A stretch of DNA of 64,000 nucleotides from Candidatus Thalassarchaeum betae (GTDB lineage Archaea; Thermoplasmatota; Poseidoniia; Poseidoniales; Thalassarchaeaceae): assembly GCA_022448665.1 (NCBI GenBank), contig JAKUUO010000003.1, forward strand, positions 68,561 to 132,560, read 5' to 3'. Each line of letters opens with the position of its first letter. The first letter of the stretch is position 1. This document shows positions 37,095 through 45,917 of the stretch, piece after piece. Made by a program: the position numbers and the translations under genes. The notes beneath the pieces were generated by a model, which searched no databases, was not told the origin of the DNA, and was given only the letters and a program-made list of their open reading frames with translations.

Positions 37095-37357
37095 TGGTCA
37101 TCACCTTCCATGTCCCAGATTAGATTGACCAAGCGCTCGTCACGGACTAGATAGGAGGCGCCGATCATGGCCATCGCCAGCAACGCGCCGAGGACCACAG
37201 TGGCCATCGACCACTCGCCGAACAGAGCCACCGCAAAGTCGAGCGTGGAAGGTGCTGCCTCTGTCGAGCCCCACATCGAGTGTGACATTACCTCGGAGAG
37301 CAGTATCAGGATGAATGCGAATATGCCCAGTCGGGCCAGTGCGGACAGTGCCCTCAT
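37091..37357 (-). CDS. nuoJ2: Complex I subunit J, C-terminal half
   Basis: 88 residues, two helices (LGIFAFILILLSEVM and TVVLGALLAMAMIGASYLV). It corresponds to the second half of NuoJ, ending in the usual LVRDERL. It starts at ATG 37357, one base after the nuoJ1 stop. NuoJ is therefore encoded by two genes, an arrangement known from some other archaea such as haloarchaea. Confidence 0.85.
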   Translation of the reverse strand: MRALSALARLGIFAFILILLSEVMSHSMWGSTEAAPSTLDFAVALFGEWSMATVVLGALLAMAMIGASYLVRDERLVNLIWDMEGDDQ

Positions 37358-37358
37358 C

Positions 37359-37622
37359 CTACAAGCCCTCCTGTATCTGCCTGCGGGTGAGCATTACTGC
37401 GAACATGGCTACGAGCATCACGGAGCCGAGGTACACGAGAATCTGAATCGCTGCCAGCATCTCCGCACTGGCCATCACGAAGACGCCTGCGACCGCGAAG
37501 AACATCATCATGAGGGAAAGCAGCGAGTGGGCGACCTTACGGGCGTAGACACATCCCAGCGCGCCGCCGATGGCGGTCGCTGCCAGAATGACGAACACCA
37601 GGGCCTCGAAGTCGATTTGCAT
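37359..37622 (-). CDS. nuoJ1: Complex I subunit J, N-terminal half
   Basis: 87 residues from ATG 37622, three helices. ALVFVILAATAIGGALGCVYARKVAHSLL and QILVYLGSVMLVAMFAVMLT match the first three helices of NuoJ, including the conserved YLGSVMLV helix that contacts NuoK. Longer open frame to 37790 is antisense-type sequence inside nuoI and is rejected. Adjacent nuoJ2 completes the subunit. Confidence 0.9.
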   Translation of the reverse strand: MQIDFEALVFVILAATAIGGALGCVYARKVAHSLLSLMMMFFAVAGVFVMASAEMLAAIQILVYLGSVMLVAMFAVMLTRRQIQEGL

Positions 37623-37626
37623 TGTC

Positions 37627-38598
37627 TCACGCCTCTGCTCGGGCAGCCTTGCGAGCGCGCTTCTTCTTCTCCTTCTCAGCGCGCTTGGCGAGTTCCATGT
37701 CGACTCGCTCCTGATGGACTGCAGGCAGGACGCGGGTTCTGCTGGCGTCCATCCACAGCTCCTCTCGGGAGAAACCAGACATCCCGTCATACTCGTTGGT
37801 CATGAAGAAGGACTCGAATGGGCACGCCTCGGCGCACAGCCCGCAGAACATGCACCTGCCAAGGTCTATCTGACCCGACACGATGTCTTGCTCGGCCGGC
37901 TTGAGGGAAGTAGAGTCGACGGTCTCGATTCCCGAGCCGTCGGACCACCGAACAGTCGCCTTGTCGCCAGAGATCTCGATGACCTCGGCGAAGTCGTACT
38001 GCTGAGGTGCGTCAGCGTGCGCGTTGATCAGATCGAAGCCTGCGGCAATGTCGTCGTATTCCTCCTTCTCCCTAGCTGCGTAGCCGCCCTCCTCGAGTTC
38101 GCCCCCGTAGCCGTGCCACTCGTCGCCCTCCTCGGAGAGCTCGAGCACGTTCACTCGGACCTCGGTGGTCATGTGGAGACAGTCGTTCGGACAGGCGTGG
38201 ATACACAACTTGCAAGCTGTGCAGGTCTCCCATACTATTCCGATACGGCCGAAGTAATTCCCGGGCACGAAGAGCCATGGCTCGAGATCCTCAAGGCGCT
38301 CGTAGGGGTACATCACCGTGACCGGTCGCTCGACGAACGGCATGACCTGGCTGGTCTCCCTGTCAGGAGCGAACCTCTGGCCGACGCTCGGGTGCTCTGG
38401 GCCGACCCTGTCCATCGTGGTCTGGTCCACCATGACTGTGGGTTTGCCGTGATAGTTGTTCTTCAGGAATCTCAATTTGCCGACGAAGGGGACTGTTCTT
38501 AGTGCGGTTTTGAGGGTCATCCACATCGGACGGATAATGAGGTTGCGGAAGTTCGGAGTCGCGTGAGGATGTCCGGTATTCGCCTTGTAACTCATCAT
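37627..38598 (-). CDS. nuoI: Complex I 4Fe-4S subunit I with a long insertion
   Basis: 323 residues, much longer than the usual 150-220. Two [4Fe-4S] ferredoxin motifs are complete: CTACKLCIHACP (Cys126-136) and CMFCGLCAEACP (Cys249-259). They are separated by about 112 residues rather than the usual 30-40, so roughly 75 residues, acidic and Tyr/Gly-rich, are inserted. The N-terminal 90 residues are also extended and the C-terminus is a Lys/Arg-rich helix. It passes electrons to NuoB. ATG 38598 or 38595. Operon position between nuoH and nuoJ1 is normal. Confidence 0.93.
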   Translation of the reverse strand: MMSYKANTGHPHATPNFRNLIIRPMWMTLKTALRTVPFVGKLRFLKNNYHGKPTVMVDQTTMDRVGPEHPSVGQRFAPDRETSQVMPFVERPVTVMYPYERLEDLEPWLFVPGNYFGRIGIVWETCTACKLCIHACPNDCLHMTTEVRVNVLELSEEGDEWHGYGGELEEGGYAAREKEEYDDIAAGFDLINAHADAPQQYDFAEVIEISGDKATVRWSDGSGIETVDSTSLKPAEQDIVSGQIDLGRCMFCGLCAEACPFESFFMTNEYDGMSGFSREELWMDASRTRVLPAVHQERVDMELAKRAEKEKKKRARKAARAEA

Positions 38599-38606
38599 CC
38601 CACCTC

Positions 38607-40184
38607 CTAGTCCCTGTGACTCCCTGGCGATGCCTTGACCACGGCTTGAGTGCTGTAGGGACGGCGTTGGACTTCCAGCGCCTCCTCGTCCTCGTCAATA
38701 GCGAGGATCACGAACAGTGCCAGCGCGGCAAGCGTGAGGGTGACCGGGACCCACAGGTCCCATGGCTCTCCTGTCCAGACCTCCAATCGCAGTATGGTCG
38801 CTACAACGAGGTTGACCATCGAGAGTGGCAGGAGGTAGCGCCAGCCGAACTCCAGTATCTGATCCGTGCGAACCCTGTGGAGAGAGGCGCGGATCCAGAC
38901 GAACACAGCGAACAACAGCCAGGCCTTGATCAGGACCCAGACGAGACCTGGGACGGCGGTGAAGACAGTCTCGAAGGTGCCCCCCACGGTTGACAAGCCC
39001 GAGAGCGTGTGCTGGAACGGCGCCTCCCAACCGCCGAGGAAGAATAGGGCGAACAGTATGCATGCGGCGTACGAGCGCATGTACTCGGCGGCGAACATCA
39101 GACCCCACCGGATACCTCCGTACTCGGTCCACCAGCCCTCGACGAGCTCGGCCTCGGCCTCGGGCATGTCGAACGGTATGCGTTCGACCTCGGCGATCAT
39201 GGTGATGAGGAACAGAGCCGCGCCCAGAGGCAGTAGGAAGATGTTCCAGACGTTGCCCTCGTTCTGGCCCATCTGGAAGTCGACGATCTCGATGATGTTG
39301 AACGAGCCGCTGAGCACCGCGACGCCGAGAACCGTGATGAGCAGAGGTATCTCGTATGCGGTGAGTTGGGCTGCCGAGCGCATCCCGCCGATCAGGGTGT
39401 ACTTGTTGTTGGAGGCCCATCCGGCGAAGAAGACCCCGAGCGGAGCGACTCCGAAGATTGCCATCATGAAGAGGAGGGAGAGCTCTGGATTGGCAGCATA
39501 GATATGCGGGCCGAACGGTACGAAGGCGAACACCATGATGGTGGTCGCGAGGATAATGACAGGGGCGATCTCGAAGACCACCTTGTCGGCGTTCTTCGGT
39601 ACGATGTGCTCCTTGGTAGCGAATTTCATGAAGTCGGCGAACGCCTGGAAGAATCCGGGAAGAAGGAACCAGTAGCCGTGATAACTACGGTTGTTGACTC
39701 TGGATACAGTCTCAAGTTCGTGACTGTTCCCCCAATACGAGTTCAGCAGGTTGAAGACCCATCCGATAGGGATACCCATGCCGAAGGGCAACTGCTTCCA
39801 CCACTCCCCCGCTGTCACTCCGCTCTCGCCGACCCACAGGCTCCTCAGGGTGGTGGTGGCACCGAGTCTGTCCATCAGCCGTCCGATGAACTTCCTCTCG
39901 ATGTACGGGATGGCCAGCATAGTGAGCATCATGACGGTGAAGACGACCGTGCACATGATGGTGGCATGCATGAACGACTCGAGAGCGGGTTGAATGCTAG
40001 CGAAGCCCTGCTGCAGATTGAAGATTGGGCCGATGGTTATCGGTTCCGGCCAGGCCCAAGTGCTCGGTATGGTGACCTCCATGTCGATGTCGTTGGAGGG
40101 CATGACGTCGTGCACGTTGTCCATCGACCAACTGGTGAAAGACTCGGACCAACCGACGATATCCAACCAGTCACCGCTAGCCAT
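38607..40184 (-). CDS. nuoH: Complex I quinone-site membrane subunit H with an insertion
   Basis: 525 residues against about 325-350 normally. Signatures are IPYIERKFIGRLMDRLG, FADFMKFATKEHIVPKNADK, GGMRSAAQLTAYEIPLL and VERIPFDMPEAEAELVEGWWTEYGGIRW, the last being the quinone-chamber loop. About 65 extra residues lie between DRLG and the FADFMKF segment, in the first cytosolic loop, and the N-terminus has an extra 55-70 residues. ATG 40184 is preferred over GTG 40193 because AGGTGA is spaced 5 nt before it. Confidence 0.93.
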   Translation of the reverse strand: MASGDWLDIVGWSESFTSWSMDNVHDVMPSNDIDMEVTIPSTWAWPEPITIGPIFNLQQGFASIQPALESFMHATIMCTVVFTVMMLTMLAIPYIERKFIGRLMDRLGATTTLRSLWVGESGVTAGEWWKQLPFGMGIPIGWVFNLLNSYWGNSHELETVSRVNNRSYHGYWFLLPGFFQAFADFMKFATKEHIVPKNADKVVFEIAPVIILATTIMVFAFVPFGPHIYAANPELSLLFMMAIFGVAPLGVFFAGWASNNKYTLIGGMRSAAQLTAYEIPLLITVLGVAVLSGSFNIIEIVDFQMGQNEGNVWNIFLLPLGAALFLITMIAEVERIPFDMPEAEAELVEGWWTEYGGIRWGLMFAAEYMRSYAACILFALFFLGGWEAPFQHTLSGLSTVGGTFETVFTAVPGLVWVLIKAWLLFAVFVWIRASLHRVRTDQILEFGWRYLLPLSMVNLVVATILRLEVWTGEPWDLWVPVTLTLAALALFVILAIDEDEEALEVQRRPYSTQAVVKASPGSHRD

Positions 40185-40189
40185 GTGAA

Positions 40190-41326
40190 TCACCTGTCAG
40201 TCTCTCCTATGCATGGGTCGAAGGAGCCCATGATGGCCGGTATGTCGGCGACCTTGTAACCGATCATGCACTTGGCCGCGAACGGGATTGTGATGAAAAT
40301 AGGAGAGCGTATCGAGACCCTGTACGGCTGCTTTCCTCGACCCTCACCGCCGCCGGCGATGTAGAACATCGACTCGCCCCTGCTGTCCTCGAAGTGGTGT
40401 GCGCCAGTGGTTCCCTCAGGGGCCCGGGTGGGCGCCTTGGCGAGGATCATCGGGTCCCCTGGCTCGTGGTGGGTGTCGGCGCCTCCGGGCATCTTGTCAA
40501 GAGCCTGCAGCGCCAACGACGCGCTCACGCGCATCTCCTCGACCCTGACTCTGTAGCGGTCGTAGCAGTCGGCGCCCTTGATCGAGGAGCGTTCCACCGG
40601 GGGCTCCCAGTCGAGTTCGCTGTACACCGAGTAAGGGTGAGCCCAGCGGATGTCGTAGTTGACGCCGCCAGCGCGCAGATTGGGGCCGGTGACGCCGTGG
40701 TTCACCATCTCCTCCGGCTTTGCGTAGCCCACACCCTGGCTGCGCACTAGGAACACCGTGCTCTCGTCGAACAGCGCCTCGTACTCCTGGATCCTGTTGA
40801 GGAACAACTTGAGCTTGGCGCGGGCTCGCTGGGCGAAGCCATGCGGTAGGTCGCGTTTGACGCCGCCGACACGGGGGAAGTTGTAGTGCAAGCGTGAGCC
40901 GCCTAGCTCCTGGAGAAGATCCATCATCATCTCGCGCTCGCGCAGGCACCAGACCATCACGGACAGGTTGCCGATGTCGGGCCCATATGCGCCCAGCCAC
41001 ATCAGGTGGCTAGCAATGCGCTGGATCTCGATTGCCACCAAGCGGATGTACTCGGCTCGCTCGGGGACCTCGACCTCGAGGAGGTCCTCGGCCGCGTAGA
41101 TGTAGGAGTGGGACCAGGTGTTGGCGCTGGCGTAGCAGAGGCGGTCGCAGTAGGTCGTGATCTGGGTGAAGTCCCGAGCCTCACAGATCTTCTCGACTCC
41201 GCGGTGGATGTAGCCCAAATCAGGCTCGGTGTCGACGACGGTCTCGCCGTCGACTTTGACTTTGAGAGTCCACAGACCGTGGGTCATCGGGTGCTGGGGA
41301 CCCATCGAAATCCACATCTCTGCCAT
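40190..41326 (-). CDS. nuoD: Complex I 49-kDa subunit D
   Basis: 378 residues. SMGPQHPMTHG contains the His of the quinone-headgroup site; DLGYIHRGVEKICE, SHLMWLGAYGPDIG and the C-terminal IPAIMGSFDPCIGETDR are standard. It forms the quinone cavity with NuoB and NuoH. The hydrogenase-type nickel cysteines are absent, as expected for complex I. ATG 41326, 9 bp after the nuoC stop. Confidence 0.95.
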   Translation of the reverse strand: MAEMWISMGPQHPMTHGLWTLKVKVDGETVVDTEPDLGYIHRGVEKICEARDFTQITTYCDRLCYASANTWSHSYIYAAEDLLEVEVPERAEYIRLVAIEIQRIASHLMWLGAYGPDIGNLSVMVWCLREREMMMDLLQELGGSRLHYNFPRVGGVKRDLPHGFAQRARAKLKLFLNRIQEYEALFDESTVFLVRSQGVGYAKPEEMVNHGVTGPNLRAGGVNYDIRWAHPYSVYSELDWEPPVERSSIKGADCYDRYRVRVEEMRVSASLALQALDKMPGGADTHHEPGDPMILAKAPTRAPEGTTGAHHFEDSRGESMFYIAGGGEGRGKQPYRVSIRSPIFITIPFAAKCMIGYKVADIPAIMGSFDPCIGETDR

Positions 41327-41335
41327 CTTCTCACC

Positions 41336-41995
41336 TCACTTGATCTTGCCAGCGTCAGCAGGCTTGCGCATGAATCCCTGGGAATCGTCGTACATATCCT
41401 GGAAACTGTGGTAGCGGAGGCGATGCTGCTTCTGCAGAGGGTGGAATCCCTTGGGGGTCTCGTGGGGCTGCAGCACCCTCCTCATTCCCTGATGCCCGTC
41501 GAAGTCTATCCCAACGAGGTCCCAGGTCTCCTTCTCGTTCCAATCAGCACCGACCCAGATGTCCTGGACCGAGTCTACCGAGGGGGTCCTCGTGTCCGGC
41601 AGGTGGACATGTAACTCCAACTCCAGTGGAGTGTCGGAGCCCTCGACTGTAGAGGGGTCGACGATGACCGGCTGAACCAGGCCATCCTCAATAGGTGGGT
41701 TTCTGATGCCGGTTCTCATCAAGTGATAGACGACTTCCCACTTCTTGTCCCCATCACCCTCTGGCCAGTGGACACCGGTTACCATCGAGCAGTAGTCAAC
41801 GCCGTGCTCGGAGTGGAGTGTCTCGGCGAGTGCCCTCCAACTCTCTGGAGAGCTGTTTCCGAGCACGACGGGGCGGGGGTTGGTGCCACTCGCTCGCTCG
41901 GCCACCTCGGCTTCGACTCCGTCGATCTCCGAGATGGCAGCAGCGAGTTTCTCGGCCTCGGCCCTCTGTGTCTTGATTGGTACTATCTTTCCCAT
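41336..41995 (-). CDS. nuoC: Complex I 30-kDa subunit C
   Basis: 219 residues from ATG 41995. The C-terminal signature WNEKETWDLVGIDFDGHQGMRRVLQPHETPKGFHPLQK matches the conserved end of the 30-kDa family, and KKWEVVYHLM precedes it. It is a peripheral-arm scaffold beside NuoD and NuoI. GGGGGG lies 6 nt before this start. NuoC and NuoD are separate genes here. N-terminal half is divergent. Confidence 0.92.
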   Translation of the reverse strand: MGKIVPIKTQRAEAEKLAAAISEIDGVEAEVAERASGTNPRPVVLGNSSPESWRALAETLHSEHGVDYCSMVTGVHWPEGDGDKKWEVVYHLMRTGIRNPPIEDGLVQPVIVDPSTVEGSDTPLELELHVHLPDTRTPSVDSVQDIWVGADWNEKETWDLVGIDFDGHQGMRRVLQPHETPKGFHPLQKQHRLRYHSFQDMYDDSQGFMRKPADAGKIK

Positions 41996-42006
41996 CGAAA
42001 CCCCCC

Positions 42007-42603
42007 TCACTCATCTCCGATGATGAGCGGTGCCTCTGTCTCTGGTCTTGCGTCACTCGGAACAGCGCCGATGCGGATGATCTTCTGTCGAAGCTTGTCA
42101 AAGCCGTCTATCAGAGCCTCTGGTCGGGGCGGGCAACCCGGGATGTATACATCGACAGGGATGATTGTGTCAACGCCCTCGAGGATGTTGTAGGATTGGA
42201 AGTATGGTCCGCCGGAAATCGAGCACTCGCCCATGGCTATGCACCACTTGGGCTCGGGCATCTGCTCCCATAGTCGGATTATCGGGTCGGCGAACTTCTT
42301 GCTAATCGGTCCGTTTACCAGCAGGACATCGCACTGTCGGGGGCTAGAGCGGAAGAAGACGCCGAAGCGCTCGGCGTCGAAGCGGCTGGCTCCGGCAGCG
42401 GCCATCTCCAGGGCGCAGCACTTGATACCGAGATGGAGCGGGAACAGGGATTTGCGCTGGCCCCAATTGAAGACCCTCCCTGCGAGGACCCCGATGATGT
42501 CCTTGATGCGGCTCGCTTTGAGCGCCTCGTCGGTGACGTCTCCAACGACGTCGACCAGCATCCTGCTGTTGAACATCGAATAGTTCTGACCCTCATCCGC
42601 CAT
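42007..42603 (-). CDS. nuoB: Complex I N2-cluster subunit B
   Basis: 198 residues. The [4Fe-4S] N2 ligands are visible: the tandem CC in GIKCCALEM (62-63), Cys127 in MGECSISGGPY and Cys157 in YIPGCPPRPEALIDG. N2 gives electrons to quinone. Normal length; ATG 42603. The nuoB stop lies 11 bp before the nuoC start. Confidence 0.96.
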   Translation of the reverse strand: MADEGQNYSMFNSRMLVDVVGDVTDEALKASRIKDIIGVLAGRVFNWGQRKSLFPLHLGIKCCALEMAAAGASRFDAERFGVFFRSSPRQCDVLLVNGPISKKFADPIIRLWEQMPEPKWCIAMGECSISGGPYFQSYNILEGVDTIIPVDVYIPGCPPRPEALIDGFDKLRQKIIRIGAVPSDARPETEAPLIIGDE

Positions 42604-42612
42604 TCGCTCACC

Positions 42613-43062
42613 TCAGATGTATATCCTGCCCCGCTTTCGGAAGACGTGCCATACGCCCAGACCCATGAGCACTATGAACGCGGTCAGGGTGGCCAGGGCT
42701 CCGATTACCTCCGGTCTTTCCAGCATTCCCTCCTGGATCGCTATGACCCCGCCGAAGGCAAGGAACATGAAGGCGATGTCGAATACGAGGAAGATGAGGG
42801 CGTACCAGTAGTACTGGAAGTGGAAGTTGATGTGCGCGTCCCCGACGGGCTCGGCGCCGCACTCGTAGGTGCTGTCCCTGCGGACGTACAGGCTCTGGTC
42901 GGTCTCGTAACCGGGTAGTAGCCAAGAGCGCATCTTGAACGGTTCGTTGGAGACTTTTCTAGGTCTCAGGAAGGCTGATGCGATGAAACTGACTACCGGG
43001 AAGCCAATTCCAACTAGAGCCATCACAGCGACTGCGACATAGGCCTCGGGAACAGAAGTCAT
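42613..43062 (-). CDS. nuoA: Complex I subunit A
   Basis: 149 residues, three helices. The loop after helix 1 carries YECGAEPVGDAHINFHFQYYWYALIFLVFDIAFMF, the conserved YECG and FLVFD signatures. First gene of the twelve-gene operon. ATG 43062 is chosen because GGTG is spaced about 6 nt before it; ATG 43068 is an alternative. A long stem-loop occupies its leader. N-terminal frame beyond 43068 crosses the stem-loop and is unlikely. Confidence 0.93.
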   Translation of the reverse strand: MTSVPEAYVAVAVMALVGIGFPVVSFIASAFLRPRKVSNEPFKMRSWLLPGYETDQSLYVRRDSTYECGAEPVGDAHINFHFQYYWYALIFLVFDIAFMFLAFGGVIAIQEGMLERPEVIGALATLTAFIVLMGLGVWHVFRKRGRIYI

Positions 43063-43069
43063 CGGCATC

Positions 43070-43098
43070 ACCCGACGGTCCCTTAGGGACCGACGGGT
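43070..43098 (-). repeat. Long stem-loop in the nuoA leader (UAA loop)
   Basis: CGGTCCC / GGGACCG with loop TAA in the sense direction, extended after one A-A mismatch by five more pairs (CCCG/CGGG plus A-T), giving 12 pairs in all. Its lower stem reaches to within 1 nt of ATG 43068 and 7 nt of ATG 43062. It shares the GTCCC-N3-GGGAC core with 4109 and 60044. Confidence 0.75.
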
Positions 43099-43153
43099 CA
43101 TTCCACCTGAAACAGAGAAATAAGCCTATCCGGAGTCGACTTTCCACTCTTGA

Positions 43154-45850
43154 CTAGTCTTCGAACTCATTTTCGAGCGCTTCCACGATTCTGCGATTTT
43201 CAGCGCGGGAACGGAAGAACAGGACGACGACCAGAATCCCACCGAGAATGATGGAGCCGTAGACCAGTGCCTGAGCCTGCTCCTCAGTCAAGCCGATGAA
43301 CGACGATGGCATCTCTGATTTCACTGTCAGGTCAATTGGCTGACCTGCCACAGCAAGGTCTTCTGGCTGCACAGTCAGAGTGAAAAGATAGGTGTCATCA
43401 TCAAGCAAATCACTAGGGGGAGTGACTCTCACCTCGACTTCCCGGGTCTCCCCGGATTCGAGTTCGAACTCCTCGTCGACCACATCGACCGACCAACCTC
43501 TGAGTGACTCACTGGACAGGACCTGTACTGTCTCGAGTATGTTGCCGTGATTGGTGACATACAGGATGAAGATGGCCTTGTCTGGATACTCAACGGTCTG
43601 CTCGTCCTCTCCCTCGAGGGTGAATCTGAGATCGTGGATGGTCATGACCGCGACAATCAGGTCGACTGAGGTGCTCTGGGCAGTGTTCTTCTCTGATGAA
43701 GCGCTGACCTTCACTACCCCAGAAACGCCGTTCGCCACGCCATCGAGAATCTCTATCTCTACTTCAATGAGCACTCTCTCGCCCATTCCCAGAGAGAGCG
43801 TACCCTCAATCTCGACTCCCTCAACTGTAATCGTCCGCAATACAGACGACTCCATGCCACTCAATGATATCACGGCAGTATCGCCACCGGGGTAATCACC
43901 GGTATTCTCGACCCAGAATGCAGCGGTCAGGGTGCCTCCCGGCGGGAGAGTGGCATCAATCTGATCCGGGATGTCACCAGGATTCTGCGCAGTGATCGCC
44001 ATGGCGTAGTTGTAGTTTGAGACGATTACGCTCACAGTGTGCTCGTCGACTACCGTCGTACCATATATCGCGATTCGAGCGAGCACGCTCGCTGAATCAG
44101 CCTCCTCCTCGCCCTCGACGAGGATGTCGAGGTAAACTGTCTGAGTCTGGCTCGGGTCGAGAATTACCTGCGTGATCGTGTTACCCTGACCATCGGAGTA
44201 GGATGATTCCCACATCGGCTGGTTGCATCCGGTCTGGTCGTGCGGGTCGCAAGTCAGGAGTTTGATGGTGTCACGGATGTTACCCGAGTTGGTGATGTCT
44301 ATTGGGAACTGCACCGTCTGCCCCGAGCGGCCCGTCTGCTGGGTGGACAGGGTCGAAGTGGTCAGGTCATGTCGGGCGGCGACGGATACTGTGAGGTCCT
44401 TGGTGTCGTAAGGCGTGGTGCCGCCGCCGCGTCCGACTGTGAGGGTGATCACCGTCTCCTCCTCGGCGCTGGCATCCTCGGGCACGAAGACCTCGGCGTT
44501 GACGGTCTGCCTGTTGTTGCCGGAGTGCACGCTTCCTACGGTGACCGAATTCTGGGAGAAGGATATCTGCCAGCCCGGAGGCAGCCCTGTGGCGCCTACC
44601 GAGAGGGTCTCCATCCCGTTGCCGAGGTTGGTTATCTGAACCGATACCGTTTCTGAGCTACCGGGCTCGACGTTTGAGAGCTTGTTCTTGCTCAGGGTCA
44701 TCGTAGCGGCGTGGCTCTGGCCGACGGTGACCGTGAGCGTTTGCTCGCAGCCCACAGCGGTACCGGCGCGTCCCTGTATCCTGATACCCACTTGGGTTCC
44801 CGACTCGACCGAGTCGTCAGGGGTGACTGAGAAAGTGAACGTATGGCTGTCCTGAGAGCCTCCGGGCTCGGAGAGCAGTTTGCTGAGTGGGCTGTTGAAG
44901 TCTATCCAGTCAGTTATGTCGTGGTCCGAATCCTGGGCCTGGGCGTTTGCCGACACGGTCCACTCGGTGTTGCCGATATTCTCGACCTCGAAGGAATTGG
45001 TCGCAGATTCATCGGGGTCGAGGTTGTGTGAGGTGTACTGGAGGTTCGGGTCGCACTCCTTGCGCTCAGGAATCTTCAGAGTGAGTGTGATATTGTCCTC
45101 CGCCTGGTCTGCTGCGTTGGGATCGTTGGACACCGTTGCCCTGAGGATGAAGCAGTGGTCTCCCGCCTCGGTGGAACTACCGTCAGGAACGTCGACTGTG
45201 ACCTCGACAGTCTCCTTGTCCTCCGGGTCCAGCTGCAGGACCTGCGGGTCCACGGTGGCATCGAGGGTGTCGGACTCGCAATCGCTGTCTGAGATCATCT
45301 CGAGTTGAACGTTGGCCTGCTGCTCGCCGTTGTTCTCCACCTCGACGTCCCAGACCACGCTATCACCCTCATCGCCATCCTCGCCCGCGTAGGTCTTCAT
45401 CTGCTCGTCGGTAGTGAGTTTCACCGAGTACAGGCCGCCTCCGTCACCAGCAGTCGTGGTCACCGTGACGTCGTCGTTGGCCGGCGATCCAATACCCGCT
45501 GTAGCCTGGGCGTTTACGGTGGTCTCGCAGTCACCGTCTGCCTGGTCGTTCACAGAGACAGTCAGTTCGACCGTCTCGGATGTCCCCTCATCGACTGAGA
45601 CCTGATAGGAGTCCAGAGAGGACGAGAAGCCGTTGCAGTCGTTGCCCTGCTGGGTGCTCAAAGTGACCGAGATATCCTCATCGCCGTCGTTAGTCACGAT
45701 GATGTCGTACTCTGCATCGTCATCGGTGGTGGCCTCCTGGGCCGTCGGACTCGCAGAAAGCGACACTGAGACTGCAGCGGTGGCTAGTGGTGACATGATA
45801 GTCAATAGCAGCAAAGCCGTCAGTACAGAGGCTGATGGACTGCGCTTCAT
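43154..45850 (-). CDS. Membrane-anchored exported protein with repeated Ig-like (CARDB/NEW3-type) domains
   Basis: 898 residues. Signal peptide (SVLTALLLLTIMSPLATAA), then about seven beta-sandwich repeats of roughly 100-120 residues recognisable by recurring N-x-G-D/N turn segments (VTNDGDEDISVTL, VENNGEQQANVQL, VENIGNTEWTVS, ITNLGNGMETLSV, ITNSGNIRDTIKL, VTNHGNILETVQV), then one helix (LVYGSIILGGILVVVLFF) and a short acidic cytosolic tail. Acidic composition fits a marine extracellular protein. Function unknown: adhesion, surface-layer or binding roles are guesses. ATG 45850 with GGAG 5 nt upstream is preferred to GTG 45856. Between the subtilase and nuoA on the same strand. Confidence 0.85.
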   Translation of the reverse strand: MKRSPSASVLTALLLLTIMSPLATAAVSVSLSASPTAQEATTDDDAEYDIIVTNDGDEDISVTLSTQQGNDCNGFSSSLDSYQVSVDEGTSETVELTVSVNDQADGDCETTVNAQATAGIGSPANDDVTVTTTAGDGGGLYSVKLTTDEQMKTYAGEDGDEGDSVVWDVEVENNGEQQANVQLEMISDSDCESDTLDATVDPQVLQLDPEDKETVEVTVDVPDGSSTEAGDHCFILRATVSNDPNAADQAEDNITLTLKIPERKECDPNLQYTSHNLDPDESATNSFEVENIGNTEWTVSANAQAQDSDHDITDWIDFNSPLSKLLSEPGGSQDSHTFTFSVTPDDSVESGTQVGIRIQGRAGTAVGCEQTLTVTVGQSHAATMTLSKNKLSNVEPGSSETVSVQITNLGNGMETLSVGATGLPPGWQISFSQNSVTVGSVHSGNNRQTVNAEVFVPEDASAEEETVITLTVGRGGGTTPYDTKDLTVSVAARHDLTTSTLSTQQTGRSGQTVQFPIDITNSGNIRDTIKLLTCDPHDQTGCNQPMWESSYSDGQGNTITQVILDPSQTQTVYLDILVEGEEEADSASVLARIAIYGTTVVDEHTVSVIVSNYNYAMAITAQNPGDIPDQIDATLPPGGTLTAAFWVENTGDYPGGDTAVISLSGMESSVLRTITVEGVEIEGTLSLGMGERVLIEVEIEILDGVANGVSGVVKVSASSEKNTAQSTSVDLIVAVMTIHDLRFTLEGEDEQTVEYPDKAIFILYVTNHGNILETVQVLSSESLRGWSVDVVDEEFELESGETREVEVRVTPPSDLLDDDTYLFTLTVQPEDLAVAGQPIDLTVKSEMPSSFIGLTEEQAQALVYGSIILGGILVVVLFFRSRAENRRIVEALENEFED

Positions 45851-45891
45851 CGCCACTCCGACTCAACCGCCCCTCTAAGGACTTCGGGCAT

Positions 45892-45911
45892 CGCGACCCC
45901 ATAGGGTCGCG
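45892..45911 (-). repeat. Stem-loop between subtilase and Ig-repeat gene (UAUG loop)
   Basis: CGCGACCC / GGGTCGCG, perfect 8-bp stem; sense loop TATG. It starts 6 nt after the subtilase stop and ends 41 nt before the next ATG. No T-run follows. Confidence 0.72.
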
Positions 45912-45917
45912 GTTCAA

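Noticed and set aside
37359..37790. 143-codon version of nuoJ1 reaching into nuoI
   Set aside because: Upstream part is out-of-frame nuoI sequence; ATG 37622 begins exactly at the first NuoJ helix.
38746..38761. GGGACC/GGTCCC hairpin inside nuoH
   Set aside because: A 6-bp stem of this kind is expected by chance in GC-rich coding DNA; the loop lacks the UAN pattern and it is not in a junction.
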